Made by a program: the position numbers and the translations under genes | Source: Pseudomonadota bacterium | GTDB taxonomy: Bacteria; Pseudomonadota; Gammaproteobacteria; Burkholderiales; Rhodocyclaceae | DNA length: 41,704 nt | NCBI GenBank assembly: GCA_018241725.1 | Contig: JAFEDI010000112.1 | Span: 1 to 41,704, forward strand | Reading direction: 5' to 3' | In this document: piece by piece, positions 1-6,183 of the stretch | Position numbering within the stretch: the stretch's first letter is position 1 | Layout: the number at the start of each line of letters is the position of its first letter | The notes under the pieces: generated by a model | The model's input: the letters and a program-made list of their open reading frames with translations, nothing else | What the model was told of the DNA's origin: nothing | Database searches by the model: none

Positions 1-69
1 CATACTCGACTCAATTCCTAAATTTGGAATTAGCCATTCCAACAAACAATTTCCCGCATAGTCTTTAAA

Positions 70-94
70 GAAAAAGCCCGCAGTTAGCGGGCTT
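70..94 (-). terminator. Rho-independent terminator of the small secreted-protein gene
   Basis: Perfect 6-bp stem GCCCGC (76-81) / GCGGGC (87-92) with a 5-nt loop. On the minus strand it is followed by a T run (complement of the A run at 71-75). It lies about 90 nt past the stop codon at 186, so it can end that transcript. Confidence 0.75.
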
Positions 95-185
95 CAAGGC
101 TTTGAGCATGTGAAGGAATTTCCAATCTATGTAAGCATGCACTTACACTGGCCTCTGCGGCGTTCGAGCAATACTTCCTTACTCC

Positions 186-455
186 TTACCATCTTCCGGT
201 ATTTCGTTCCTGGCTATCGCGCATCTCGCGCAGGATCTCAGTTTGCTTCCGTAACTCGTCCAACTGTTGGCGCTGGCTCTGTTCTTGCCGGCGTCTCTCT
301 TCACGCTCTTCGTTCTTGCGATCAGTAGCTGCGCACTCTTGCCGACTGCCGGAGCACGCGAATCTATTGTCACCCACATAGATTTCCTTCGGCGCGGCGT
401 AAGCACTCGAAGAGAGCGCGGCTGCCACCAATATCGCGAAGACCCTGATTTTCAT
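186..455 (-). CDS. Small exported coiled-coil protein of unknown function
   Basis: 89 codons. The product starts MKIRVFAILVAAALSSSAYA, a clear Sec signal peptide with an AYA cleavage motif near residue 20. A short region with two cysteines follows, then a strongly charged Glu/Arg/Gln-rich stretch (about residues 45-85) that should form a coiled coil. I chose the ATG at 455 because an AAGGA Shine-Dalgarno sits just upstream; the in-frame extension to 485 would bury the signal peptide. I do not recognise the family. It lies at the outer edge of the recombinase-bearing accessory region and has its own terminator. Confidence 0.65.
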   Translation of the reverse strand: MKIRVFAILVAAALSSSAYAAPKEIYVGDNRFACSGSRQECAATDRKNEEREERRRQEQSQRQQLDELRKQTEILREMRDSQERNTGRW

Positions 456-654
456 AATTGTGAATTTCCTTCGCAAATTTAACACTCATTGATTTTTGCC
501 CATGCCTTGCTGGCATTGGCTCGCGGGCTTTTTCGAATTTTCGAAATCCACGATTATGTGTTTGAATTTGTTGAGGCTCGTGTTCGCCACTCGGATTATC
601 CGCTGGTGCCGGTCGCTACTGACTGCAACCAAGCCCGCGCCGAAGATCCTGTAA

Positions 655-673
655 CCCAATCTGTCAGATTGGG
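655..673. promoter_or_regulatory. Perfect 9-bp palindrome upstream of the serine recombinase
   Basis: CCCAATCTG (655-663) and CAGATTGGG (665-673) are exact reverse complements around a single T. It is an operator-like or recombinase half-site-like dyad about 145 nt upstream of the recombinase start. Function is inferred from position only. Confidence 0.4.
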
Positions 674-712
674 GTGTAGTCCAACGACACAAGCTAACCT
701 GACAGAAAAGAT

Positions 713-779
713 GTCAAGATAGGATCGGATATATATTTATTGACACTACCAAACCAAGACTTTTAGACTCTATCCTGAC
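713..779. promoter_or_regulatory. Inverted 14-mer pair, possible res/operator site
   Basis: GTCAAGATAGGATC (713-726) and the reverse complement of GACTCTATCCTGAC (766-779) agree at 11 of 14 positions. The AT-rich spacer includes ATATATATTTATTGACA, which also contains a TTGACA -35-like hexamer. Serine resolvases usually bind such imperfect dyads just upstream of their own genes and repress themselves there; that role is inferred. Confidence 0.4.
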
Positions 780-818
780 ACTTTCGGCGGACGTTCCGCC
801 ATATCAGGAGGAATCACC

Positions 819-1391
819 ATGAAGAGCCAACAAGTCGGGTATCGCCGCGTGTCATCACTAGACCAGAACACTGCACGCCAGCTCGAAGGCATCGAGCTTG
901 ATGAAGTTTTCGAAGACAAGGCATCCGGCAAAGACACCGACCGGCCACGACTCCAAGCGTGCATAACCCACTGCAGGAAGGGCGACACCCTGCACATTCA
1001 CTCAATGGACCGCCTCGCCCGGAACCTTGATGACCTTCGGCGCATTGTCCGGGAGCTGACAGGTAAGGGTGTCGCCGTGAAGTTCCACAAGGAAGGCTTG
1101 ACCTTCACGGGCGAAGATTCACCAATGGCAAACCTGCTGCTCTCGATGCTTGGCGCTGTTGCTGAGTTCGAGCGGTCCCTGATCCGGGAGCGTCAGCTTG
1201 AAGGGATCGCCATTGCGAAGGCTGAAGGCAAGTACAAAGGTCGGAAACCTGCTCTGACGGATGAGCAGGTCAAGAAAATGCTGGCCCGTGCTGCCGCTGG
1301 TGAGAAGGTCGCCGCTCTTGCGCGTGAGTACGGCATCTCGCGGGAGACCTTCTACGCTTACAAGAAGGGCGCTAGAGCTTCGGCTGAATGA
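819..1391 (+). CDS. Small serine recombinase (resolvase/invertase family)
   Basis: 190 aa, the usual size of Tn3-type resolvases and Hin-type invertases. The N-terminal catalytic domain (about 1-140) opens with GYRRVSSLDQN, placing the nucleophilic serine at S12; the DRLAR motif (64-68) and the FERSLIRERQ helix (117-126) complete the active-site signature. A C-terminal helix-turn-helix (about 148-185) would bind recombination sites. The ATG is preceded by AGGAGG at good spacing. It would catalyse site-specific cleavage and 180-degree strand rotation, for resolution or inversion. Dyads at 655-779 are candidate target sites. It converges with the alpA-like gene 20 nt away. I cannot tell resolvase from invertase, because no invertible segment or second site is visible. 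Confidence 0.9.
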   Translation: MKSQQVGYRRVSSLDQNTARQLEGIELDEVFEDKASGKDTDRPRLQACITHCRKGDTLHIHSMDRLARNLDDLRRIVRELTGKGVAVKFHKEGLTFTGEDSPMANLLLSMLGAVAEFERSLIRERQLEGIAIAKAEGKYKGRKPALTDEQVKKMLARAAAGEKVAALAREYGISRETFYAYKKGARASAE

Positions 1392-1410
1392 CTGGCAACG
1401 GGCCGCGTTG

Positions 1411-1581
1411 TCAGGCGCGACTTTCCATCCATGCAGCGATATCACTTTGGCGCCACGCAACGCGGCGTTCTGCGATCTTCACTGGAGCGGGAAACTTCTC
1501 AAGCCCCATCAGGCGGTAGATCGAGGCCTTCGACAGAGTGGTGGTTTCGATGACTTGGGCAAGGCGGATCAGCGGGTTCAT
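1411..1581 (-). CDS. alpA: AlpA-family excisionase / transcriptional regulator
   Basis: 56 aa. The product begins MNPLIRLAQVIETTTLSKAS and contains IYRLM, FPAPVKI and VAWRQSDIAAW, the hallmark pattern of the AlpA/MerR-like winged HTH proteins of P4- and CP4-57-type elements. Family members activate integrase or act as recombination directionality factors. It lies on the same strand as the integrase, 77 nt downstream, an order seen in P4-like modules. The Shine-Dalgarno AGGAG is about 9 nt upstream of the ATG and lies inside a perfect 13-bp inverted repeat (1584-1619), which suggests autoregulation or translational masking. Confidence 0.85.
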   Translation of the reverse strand: MNPLIRLAQVIETTTLSKASIYRLMGLEKFPAPVKIAERRVAWRQSDIAAWMESRA

Positions 1582-1583
1582 TT

Positions 1584-1619
1584 CGATAACTCCTGAAGTT
1601 GTTGTGTCAGGAGTTATCG
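1584..1619 (-). promoter_or_regulatory. 13-bp perfect inverted repeat covering the alpA ribosome binding site
   Basis: CGATAACTCCTGA (1584-1596) and TCAGGAGTTATCG (1607-1619) are exact reverse complements with a 10-nt loop. The proximal arm starts 3 nt from the alpA ATG and includes its Shine-Dalgarno. It could be an AlpA operator or an RNA hairpin that hides the ribosome binding site. Confidence 0.7.
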
Positions 1620-1658
1620 TAGCGGCGCATTCTTGGAACGAGTGCCGGAGCTTTGGAA

Positions 1659-2966
1659 CTAGCCAGCCGACTCATCCAGTCCGGCGGCTCTCGCCAGGGC
1701 CACCTTCTGGTCGCATAAGTCGGCCCAGTCCTGCCAAAGCCTCTTCAGATCATCAATGAACTCTGCTCGGTTGTAGGCCGCTCTCGTGCGGTCAGCCTCC
1801 TTGTGGGCCAGCGCAACCTCGATGGCATCAGGATTGAAGCGCCCGGACTCATTCGCCCACGTCGAAGCCGTTGAACGAAAACCGTGAATCTCCATCTCGT
1901 CGGCAAACCCATGACGTTTGCGCCAAGCCGTCAAGGTCATGCGGTGCATGGGCTCGCTTGGTCTTCTGCGGTTCGGGAAGACCACATCATGCGGTGCAAG
2001 CTGCCGCTGTTCACGCAGGAGTTCAACCGCCTGCCGACTGAGAAATATACGATGCTCCTCGCGAGCCTTCATCCGACCCTCCGGGATAATCCACGTCCCA
2101 GCATCCAGGTCGATCTCATTCCAACGGGCATCAACAACCTCTGATGTTCGGCACCACGTCAGAACAAGCAGCTTTAACGCTGCTTTAGTAACGGGATCCG
2201 TCTCCGGCGCATCTTCCAGCGTTTTTAGAAACTCGCCAATCCGCCCCAAGACGATCTTTTTGCGCGGAACGACCTTTCGCTTCGATGCGTTAGTTAACGA
2301 CTTTCGACGCGGCGTCGGGTCACCCATAACGAGTTCCGCATCTATGGCGTATTCGAAAATTTGCTTGATGTAACCTCGACAGTGCTTCGCCGTTTCTGGC
2401 GCGTGTTGATCAATGCCGACCAGCAGCTCGTGAAGTTCTTTCTTCACGAGCTCGGCAATAGGACGATCTGCCAGAACTGGGAAGATATGCTTCTCAAGCA
2501 TTGCCTGACGGTGCTTGACCGTCCGAGTCGACAAGGTGCTTTCGGTCGCGGCCATCCAACGTCTGGCTACGTTGCCAAAACTGTTCTCGGAACCGGCCCG
2601 CGCTTCGGCATACCGGCGTTCTATCTCTTGATTGATGTACGCAAGTGGCGCCGTGCCTCGCGCCACCAGCCAGCGGGCCGCGCGGTGAGCATCTCTGGCT
2701 TGGGCAAGGGACACTTCCGGATACTGACCAATGGTGAGTATCTGGCCCTTACCCAAGAGCCGGAACCGATAGCGCCAGATCTTTGCGCCCGTCGGCGGGA
2801 TGTGAAGGACAAGTCCACCGCCGTCCGGGAGTTGAACCGGCTTGTCGGTCTGCTTTGTCTTTTCAACCTTCGCGGCTGATAGCGCTCTGGCGAAGGTCTC
2901 ACCCGACAGCTTCTCGCGCCGGGTCAGCTCGGTGAGGATGGAGAGATTTGTGGCTGGCGTGTGCAT
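1659..2966 (-). CDS. int: Tyrosine recombinase, P4-type integrase
   Basis: About 435 aa. The N-terminal region has the arm-binding DUF4102-like segment (LPDGGGLVLHI, then TIGQYPEVSLAQAR). A SAM-like core-binding domain follows, then the catalytic domain with R273 (WCRTSE), H361 and R364 (HGFR), H388 (LAHK) and Y398 (AAYNR), so all catalytic residues are present. It integrates and, with AlpA, excises the element. An upstream in-frame GTG at 2996 is possible; neither start has a strong ribosome binding site. Its 5' end faces fliE 144 nt away, so the attachment site probably lies in that gap. No tRNA gene is found there, so the target differs from the common tRNA sites. Confidence 0.9.
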   Translation of the reverse strand: MHTPATNLSILTELTRREKLSGETFARALSAAKVEKTKQTDKPVQLPDGGGLVLHIPPTGAKIWRYRFRLLGKGQILTIGQYPEVSLAQARDAHRAARWLVARGTAPLAYINQEIERRYAEARAGSENSFGNVARRWMAATESTLSTRTVKHRQAMLEKHIFPVLADRPIAELVKKELHELLVGIDQHAPETAKHCRGYIKQIFEYAIDAELVMGDPTPRRKSLTNASKRKVVPRKKIVLGRIGEFLKTLEDAPETDPVTKAALKLLVLTWCRTSEVVDARWNEIDLDAGTWIIPEGRMKAREEHRIFLSRQAVELLREQRQLAPHDVVFPNRRRPSEPMHRMTLTAWRKRHGFADEMEIHGFRSTASTWANESGRFNPDAIEVALAHKEADRTRAAYNRAEFIDDLKRLWQDWADLCDQKVALARAAGLDESAG

Positions 2967-3109
2967 ACAGGGTCGGTGGCTGTGCGTAGCATACACACCG
3001 ACTTATACACTAACCGATGAGACTTCATGAACCTTACCGGACCCTACCAGCCCCTGATTCGTTGTTTTAAAAGGAAAAACTTGGAATCAGAAAACCACAA
3101 AAAACATCA

Positions 3110-3430
3110 TTAGACCGACATGTTCATCATGTCCTGATAGGCGGTAACCAGTTTGTTGCGGACCTGCACCATCTGCTGGAAGGACAGGTTGGCCTTCTGC
3201 AGATTGACCATGACATCCTGCAGATTGACGTTCGGATCACCGGACGAAAAGCCCTTGGCCATTTCCTGCGCCTGCATCTGGGCCGAGCTGACCTGATCAA
3301 TGGCACTCTGCAGAACCTGACCGAAGTCCGTCTCGCCAGCCGCGCTCGCAGCCTGGGCAGGCTTGCCCGTCGCCACCTGCGAAGTGGCGCGCAGTTCCGA
3401 CAACATCTGATCGATCCCGCGGGTATCCAT
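3110..3430 (-). CDS. fliE: Flagellar MS-ring/rod junction protein FliE
   Basis: 106 aa, normal length. The C-terminal half (DPNVNLQDVMVNLQKANLSF, then VRNKLVTAYQDMMNM) is the typical FliE signature. FliE links the FliF MS ring to the proximal rod and is exported by the flagellar type III apparatus. It is preceded by a consensus sigma-54 promoter at 3461-3476, giving it a unit of its own downstream of flrC. It points away from fliF, unlike the usual fliEF order. Its 3' end abuts the integrase module, with a T-rich stretch but no clear hairpin terminator. Confidence 0.96.
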   Translation of the reverse strand: MDTRGIDQMLSELRATSQVATGKPAQAASAAGETDFGQVLQSAIDQVSSAQMQAQEMAKGFSSGDPNVNLQDVMVNLQKANLSFQQMVQVRNKLVTAYQDMMNMSV

Positions 3431-3460
3431 GGTTCGGCTCCTTTTTCTCCACTATAGCAG

Positions 3461-3476
3461 AGCAAAGCACGTGCCA
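3461..3476 (-). promoter_or_regulatory. Sigma-54 promoter of fliE
   Basis: On the minus strand: TGGCAC, five bases, TTGCT, preceded by T, matching the sigma-54 consensus at every conserved position with the GG and GC doublets at correct spacing. It lies 31 nt upstream of the fliE ATG. The neighbouring FlrC is the obvious activator. Confidence 0.88.
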
Positions 3477-3493
3477 AGCAACGGGCGCCAGGC

Positions 3494-4891
3494 TCAATCG
3501 CTGAAAAGCCCTTCCTCGCGGTACTGCTGGAGCTTGTAGCGCAAGGTTCGTTCGGAGATCCCGAGCTGCGCTACGGCGCGCTTGCGCGACCCACCGACCT
3601 CCTTGAGTACCTGCAGGATGTGCTCCCGCTCAAGATCCTTCATGCTGGCCGGACGGGCCACCTCCTTGTTCGCCTGCAGTACTTCCACGGCAGAATTTGC
3701 CACCTCACCGGCAAATGCCGCCGGCAAAACCGGAGGGGGCGGCACCAGACGCACCGGCTCGCCGTTCCAGTGCGGCAGGCACAACCGGATCGTATCCGCA
3801 GAGACGGCATCTCCTCCACTGAGGATCAAGGCGCGCTGCACCGTGTTTTCCAGCTCCCGCACGTTGCCCGGCCAATGGTAGGTCACCAGCACCGACTCCG
3901 CTTCGGGCGACAGGCGCGCGGAACGCTTCAGGCGCTCACCGTGCATTGCGGCGAAATGACGGGCCAGCGGAATGATGTCCCCAGGACGCTCGCGCAGGGA
4001 CGGAATCTGCAGCGGAAAGACATTCAGGCGATAGAACAGATCCTCACGGAAACGACCGGCGGCGACTTCCTTGGTCATGTCCCGGTTGGTAGTGGCGAGC
4101 ACACGGATGTCGAGGGCAATGGCCTTCTTGCCTCCGACCCTCTCCACCTCCCGCTCCTGCAGCACCCGCAGCAGCTTGGCCTGCAGGCCCAGCGGCATCT
4201 CGGAAATCTCATCGAGCAGGAGCGTCCCCCCCTCCGCCTGCTCGAACTTGCCGGCCTGGGACGCGGCGGCGCCAGTAAAAGCCCCCTTCTCATGGCCAAA
4301 CAGCGTGGCCTCCAGCAAGGAATCGGGAATCGCCGCACAATTGATCGCCACAAAAGGTCCATTGCGGCGCGGCGAATGCTCGTGCAGATATCGGGCAAAA
4401 ACTTCCTTGCCGGTCCCCGACTCGCCATTCAGCAGCACCGTCGCATCGGTTTCTGCCACCTTGTCGGCCAGTGCGAGGAGCTTGCGGGTGTGCGGATCGG
4501 CCGCCACCATGCCCTCCTCCTGGCGAGTCCGGGCATAACGCTGTACATGTTCCAGCAGCACCTTGGGTTCGAAAGGCTTCATCAGGAAATCGCAGGCCCC
4601 ACCACGCATCGCATCCACCGCTTTTTCCACATCACCAAACGCAGTCATCAGCAACACCGGAAGTTGCGGCAGGCGCTGGCGTAGTTCGGCCAGCAGTTGC
4701 AGGCCATCCATCGGCTGCATCTTCAGATCGGACAGAACCAGGTTGAAAGCCTGCTGCTCCACTTCGAGCAATGCGGCAGGCCCGTCGCCAACGCCGGTAA
4801 CCGCGTGACCGGCAACTTCAAGCGTCAGGCACACCGCGTCGCGCAGGGGGGCATCATCTTCGACAACCAGGATGTTCAGGGTATCGGGCAT
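3494..4891 (-). CDS. flrC: Sigma-54-dependent flagellar response regulator FlrC/FleR
   Basis: 465 aa with NtrC-type architecture. A receiver (about 1-120) has phospho-acceptor D55 and K105. An AAA+ domain has Walker A GESGTGKE (156-163) and the sigma-54 contact loop GAFTGA (203-208). A C-terminal Fis-type HTH (about 425-458) ends in ERTLRYKLQQY. Phosphorylated by the adjacent kinase, it should activate mid-class flagellar promoters; the sigma-54 sites before fliE and fliK are the clear candidates here. I chose the ATG at 4891 because GGAGAG lies 6 nt upstream; a TTG at 4906 is in frame but includes that ribosome binding site. Confidence 0.94.
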   Translation of the reverse strand: MPDTLNILVVEDDAPLRDAVCLTLEVAGHAVTGVGDGPAALLEVEQQAFNLVLSDLKMQPMDGLQLLAELRQRLPQLPVLLMTAFGDVEKAVDAMRGGACDFLMKPFEPKVLLEHVQRYARTRQEEGMVAADPHTRKLLALADKVAETDATVLLNGESGTGKEVFARYLHEHSPRRNGPFVAINCAAIPDSLLEATLFGHEKGAFTGAAASQAGKFEQAEGGTLLLDEISEMPLGLQAKLLRVLQEREVERVGGKKAIALDIRVLATTNRDMTKEVAAGRFREDLFYRLNVFPLQIPSLRERPGDIIPLARHFAAMHGERLKRSARLSPEAESVLVTYHWPGNVRELENTVQRALILSGGDAVSADTIRLCLPHWNGEPVRLVPPPPVLPAAFAGEVANSAVEVLQANKEVARPASMKDLEREHILQVLKEVGGSRKRAVAQLGISERTLRYKLQQYREEGLFSD

Positions 4892-4926
4892 TGGACTTCT
4901 CTCCAAAACTGGGAAACGACCGAGCG

Positions 4927-6030
4927 TCAGCCGCCCGTGGCGAGGGTCAGGGTGAAGGTGGTGCCACGGCCTGGCTCGGACTGGATACCGATATCGCCAC
5001 CATGGGCACGGGCCACCCCCCGCGCGATCGCCAGACCCAACCCGGTACCATCGGGTCGAGTTGTAAAAAACGGCTCAAAGAGCCTTGACTGAAGCGCCGG
5101 ATCGATACCTTTACCGGTATCGGTCACGCTGAAACGTACGAACCCTCCGTCCAGCGCAGCATCGAAGCGGATGCTGCCGCCGACCTCGGTCGCCTGAACG
5201 GCGTTCTCCAGCAAGTTGGTCAGCGCACCGACGATGGCCTTGCGCTCGCCCACCACCTGCGAGACACCACAGTGACAGTCCGGCGCGAAAGCCAGCCCTT
5301 TGGCGCGAGCCACCGGCTCCAGCGTCTGGGCGAGTTCAGCCACCAGATCGCAGATGGCGAAGGGCTCTCGCCCCAGCGTCTCACCACGTGCAAACAGCAG
5401 CATGTCGCGAATCAGCTTTTCCAGATGCCGGAGCCGCTCGATGGCCCGGTTGCCGATCCGCTCCCGATCAGCCGGCCCCATCTCTTGCTGGACAAGGGTC
5501 GCGGTATAAAGGAGCGCCGCCGACAACGGGGTACGCAGCTGGTGGGCCAGGCCCGCCACCATTTCGCCCATTGCCGCCAGCCGCTCCTGGCGCTCCGCCG
5601 CGAGGCGCATGCGATGCGCCTCGGTCACATCGGTCAGCAGCACGATATAACCGTCGCCGGACTCGAGGGGCGCATCGACGCGGGTGACGCGCAGGGTGTC
5701 GCTGTCGCTGGTGAGCTGCCACTCGCCCGGCGTTTCGGTCGGTTGCAGATGCGCCGCACAGAACACCTCCCATGGCACACCAGCCAGCGAGGTCTCGAAC
5801 ATCGCCTCGACCGCCCGATTCGCCTGCACCACCTGACCCTCGCGGTCGAGGACCACCACCCCGGCCGGCAATGCGCCCATCAATACGCTGAGGCGTTCGG
5901 TCAGTTGGCCGACCTGGGTCTGCAGACCGGCATAGGCACCCGTCAGCGCCTCCGAAGCCTCGCTGAACTGGCGAAAAGCTTCGGCCAGCTGGCGGGCGTC
6001 GAGACGGTCATCGGTAGCAGGCAAGGTCAT
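4927..6030 (-). CDS. flrB: Cytoplasmic PAS histidine kinase FlrB/FleS
   Basis: About 367 aa, no membrane segments. An N-terminal helix leads into a PAS domain (about 50-135), then HisKA with H163 (LAHQLRTPL) and an ATPase domain with the LLENAVQA N box, DTGKGID and GTGLGLAIARG. It is the expected partner of the sigma-54 regulator immediately downstream (36-nt gap, same strand). In polar flagellar systems this kinase senses early assembly and phosphorylates FlrC/FleR. The ATG at 6030 lacks a strong ribosome binding site; a TTG two codons earlier is an alternative. Confidence 0.92.
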   Translation of the reverse strand: MTLPATDDRLDARQLAEAFRQFSEASEALTGAYAGLQTQVGQLTERLSVLMGALPAGVVVLDREGQVVQANRAVEAMFETSLAGVPWEVFCAAHLQPTETPGEWQLTSDSDTLRVTRVDAPLESGDGYIVLLTDVTEAHRMRLAAERQERLAAMGEMVAGLAHQLRTPLSAALLYTATLVQQEMGPADRERIGNRAIERLRHLEKLIRDMLLFARGETLGREPFAICDLVAELAQTLEPVARAKGLAFAPDCHCGVSQVVGERKAIVGALTNLLENAVQATEVGGSIRFDAALDGGFVRFSVTDTGKGIDPALQSRLFEPFFTTRPDGTGLGLAIARGVARAHGGDIGIQSEPGRGTTFTLTLATGG

Positions 6031-6088
6031 GGGCAATCCGGGGCGTTATTCACCGCTTCGCAGCTTAGGCCTGCCCGGCACACGGCAA

Positions 6089-6116
6089 GGCGGCAAATAG
6101 GCGGCAAAAAACGCCG
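6089..6116. promoter_or_regulatory. Tandem 11-bp repeat in the flrB-fliF divergent region
   Basis: GGCGGCAAATA is followed directly by GGCGGCAAAAA (6089-6110), close to one helical turn apart. The second copy continues into GCCGC, making a GCGGC/GCCGC dyad. It lies midway between the divergent flrB and fliF starts and could be an activator site. I found no convincing sigma-54 motif for fliF beside it. Confidence 0.3.
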
Positions 6117-6183
6117 CTTATCCCTGACTTAAAATCTTCCTGGTGACGGACAATGCGGGCATCCGATAAGAGGAAGTGTGTCC

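Larger units (their letters stand above)
456..818. other. Intergenic region with several dyad symmetries upstream of the recombinase
   Basis: No convincing gene. Two short overlapping reading frames on opposite strands (486-692 and 489-722) lack good start signals and resemble no family. The region holds a TTTCGAA/TTCGAAA dyad (531-546), a CCCAATCTG/CAGATTGGG palindrome (655-673) and a pair of inverted 14-mers (713-726 and 766-779). The last two sit immediately upstream of the serine recombinase and could be its binding sites. Confidence 0.5.

Noticed and set aside
486-692. 68-codon minus-strand frame upstream of the secreted protein gene
   Set aside because: It starts with TTG without a ribosome binding site, overlaps the palindromic region and has no recognisable features.
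3054-3090. CTGATTC/GAATCAG as the attachment core
   Set aside because: The arms are 23 nt apart, too far for a tyrosine-recombinase core site; kept only as a weak note.
6037-6183. Sigma-54 promoter for fliF
   Set aside because: Several GG-rich stretches were tested, but none has GG and GC at the required 10-nt separation with a TTGC box.
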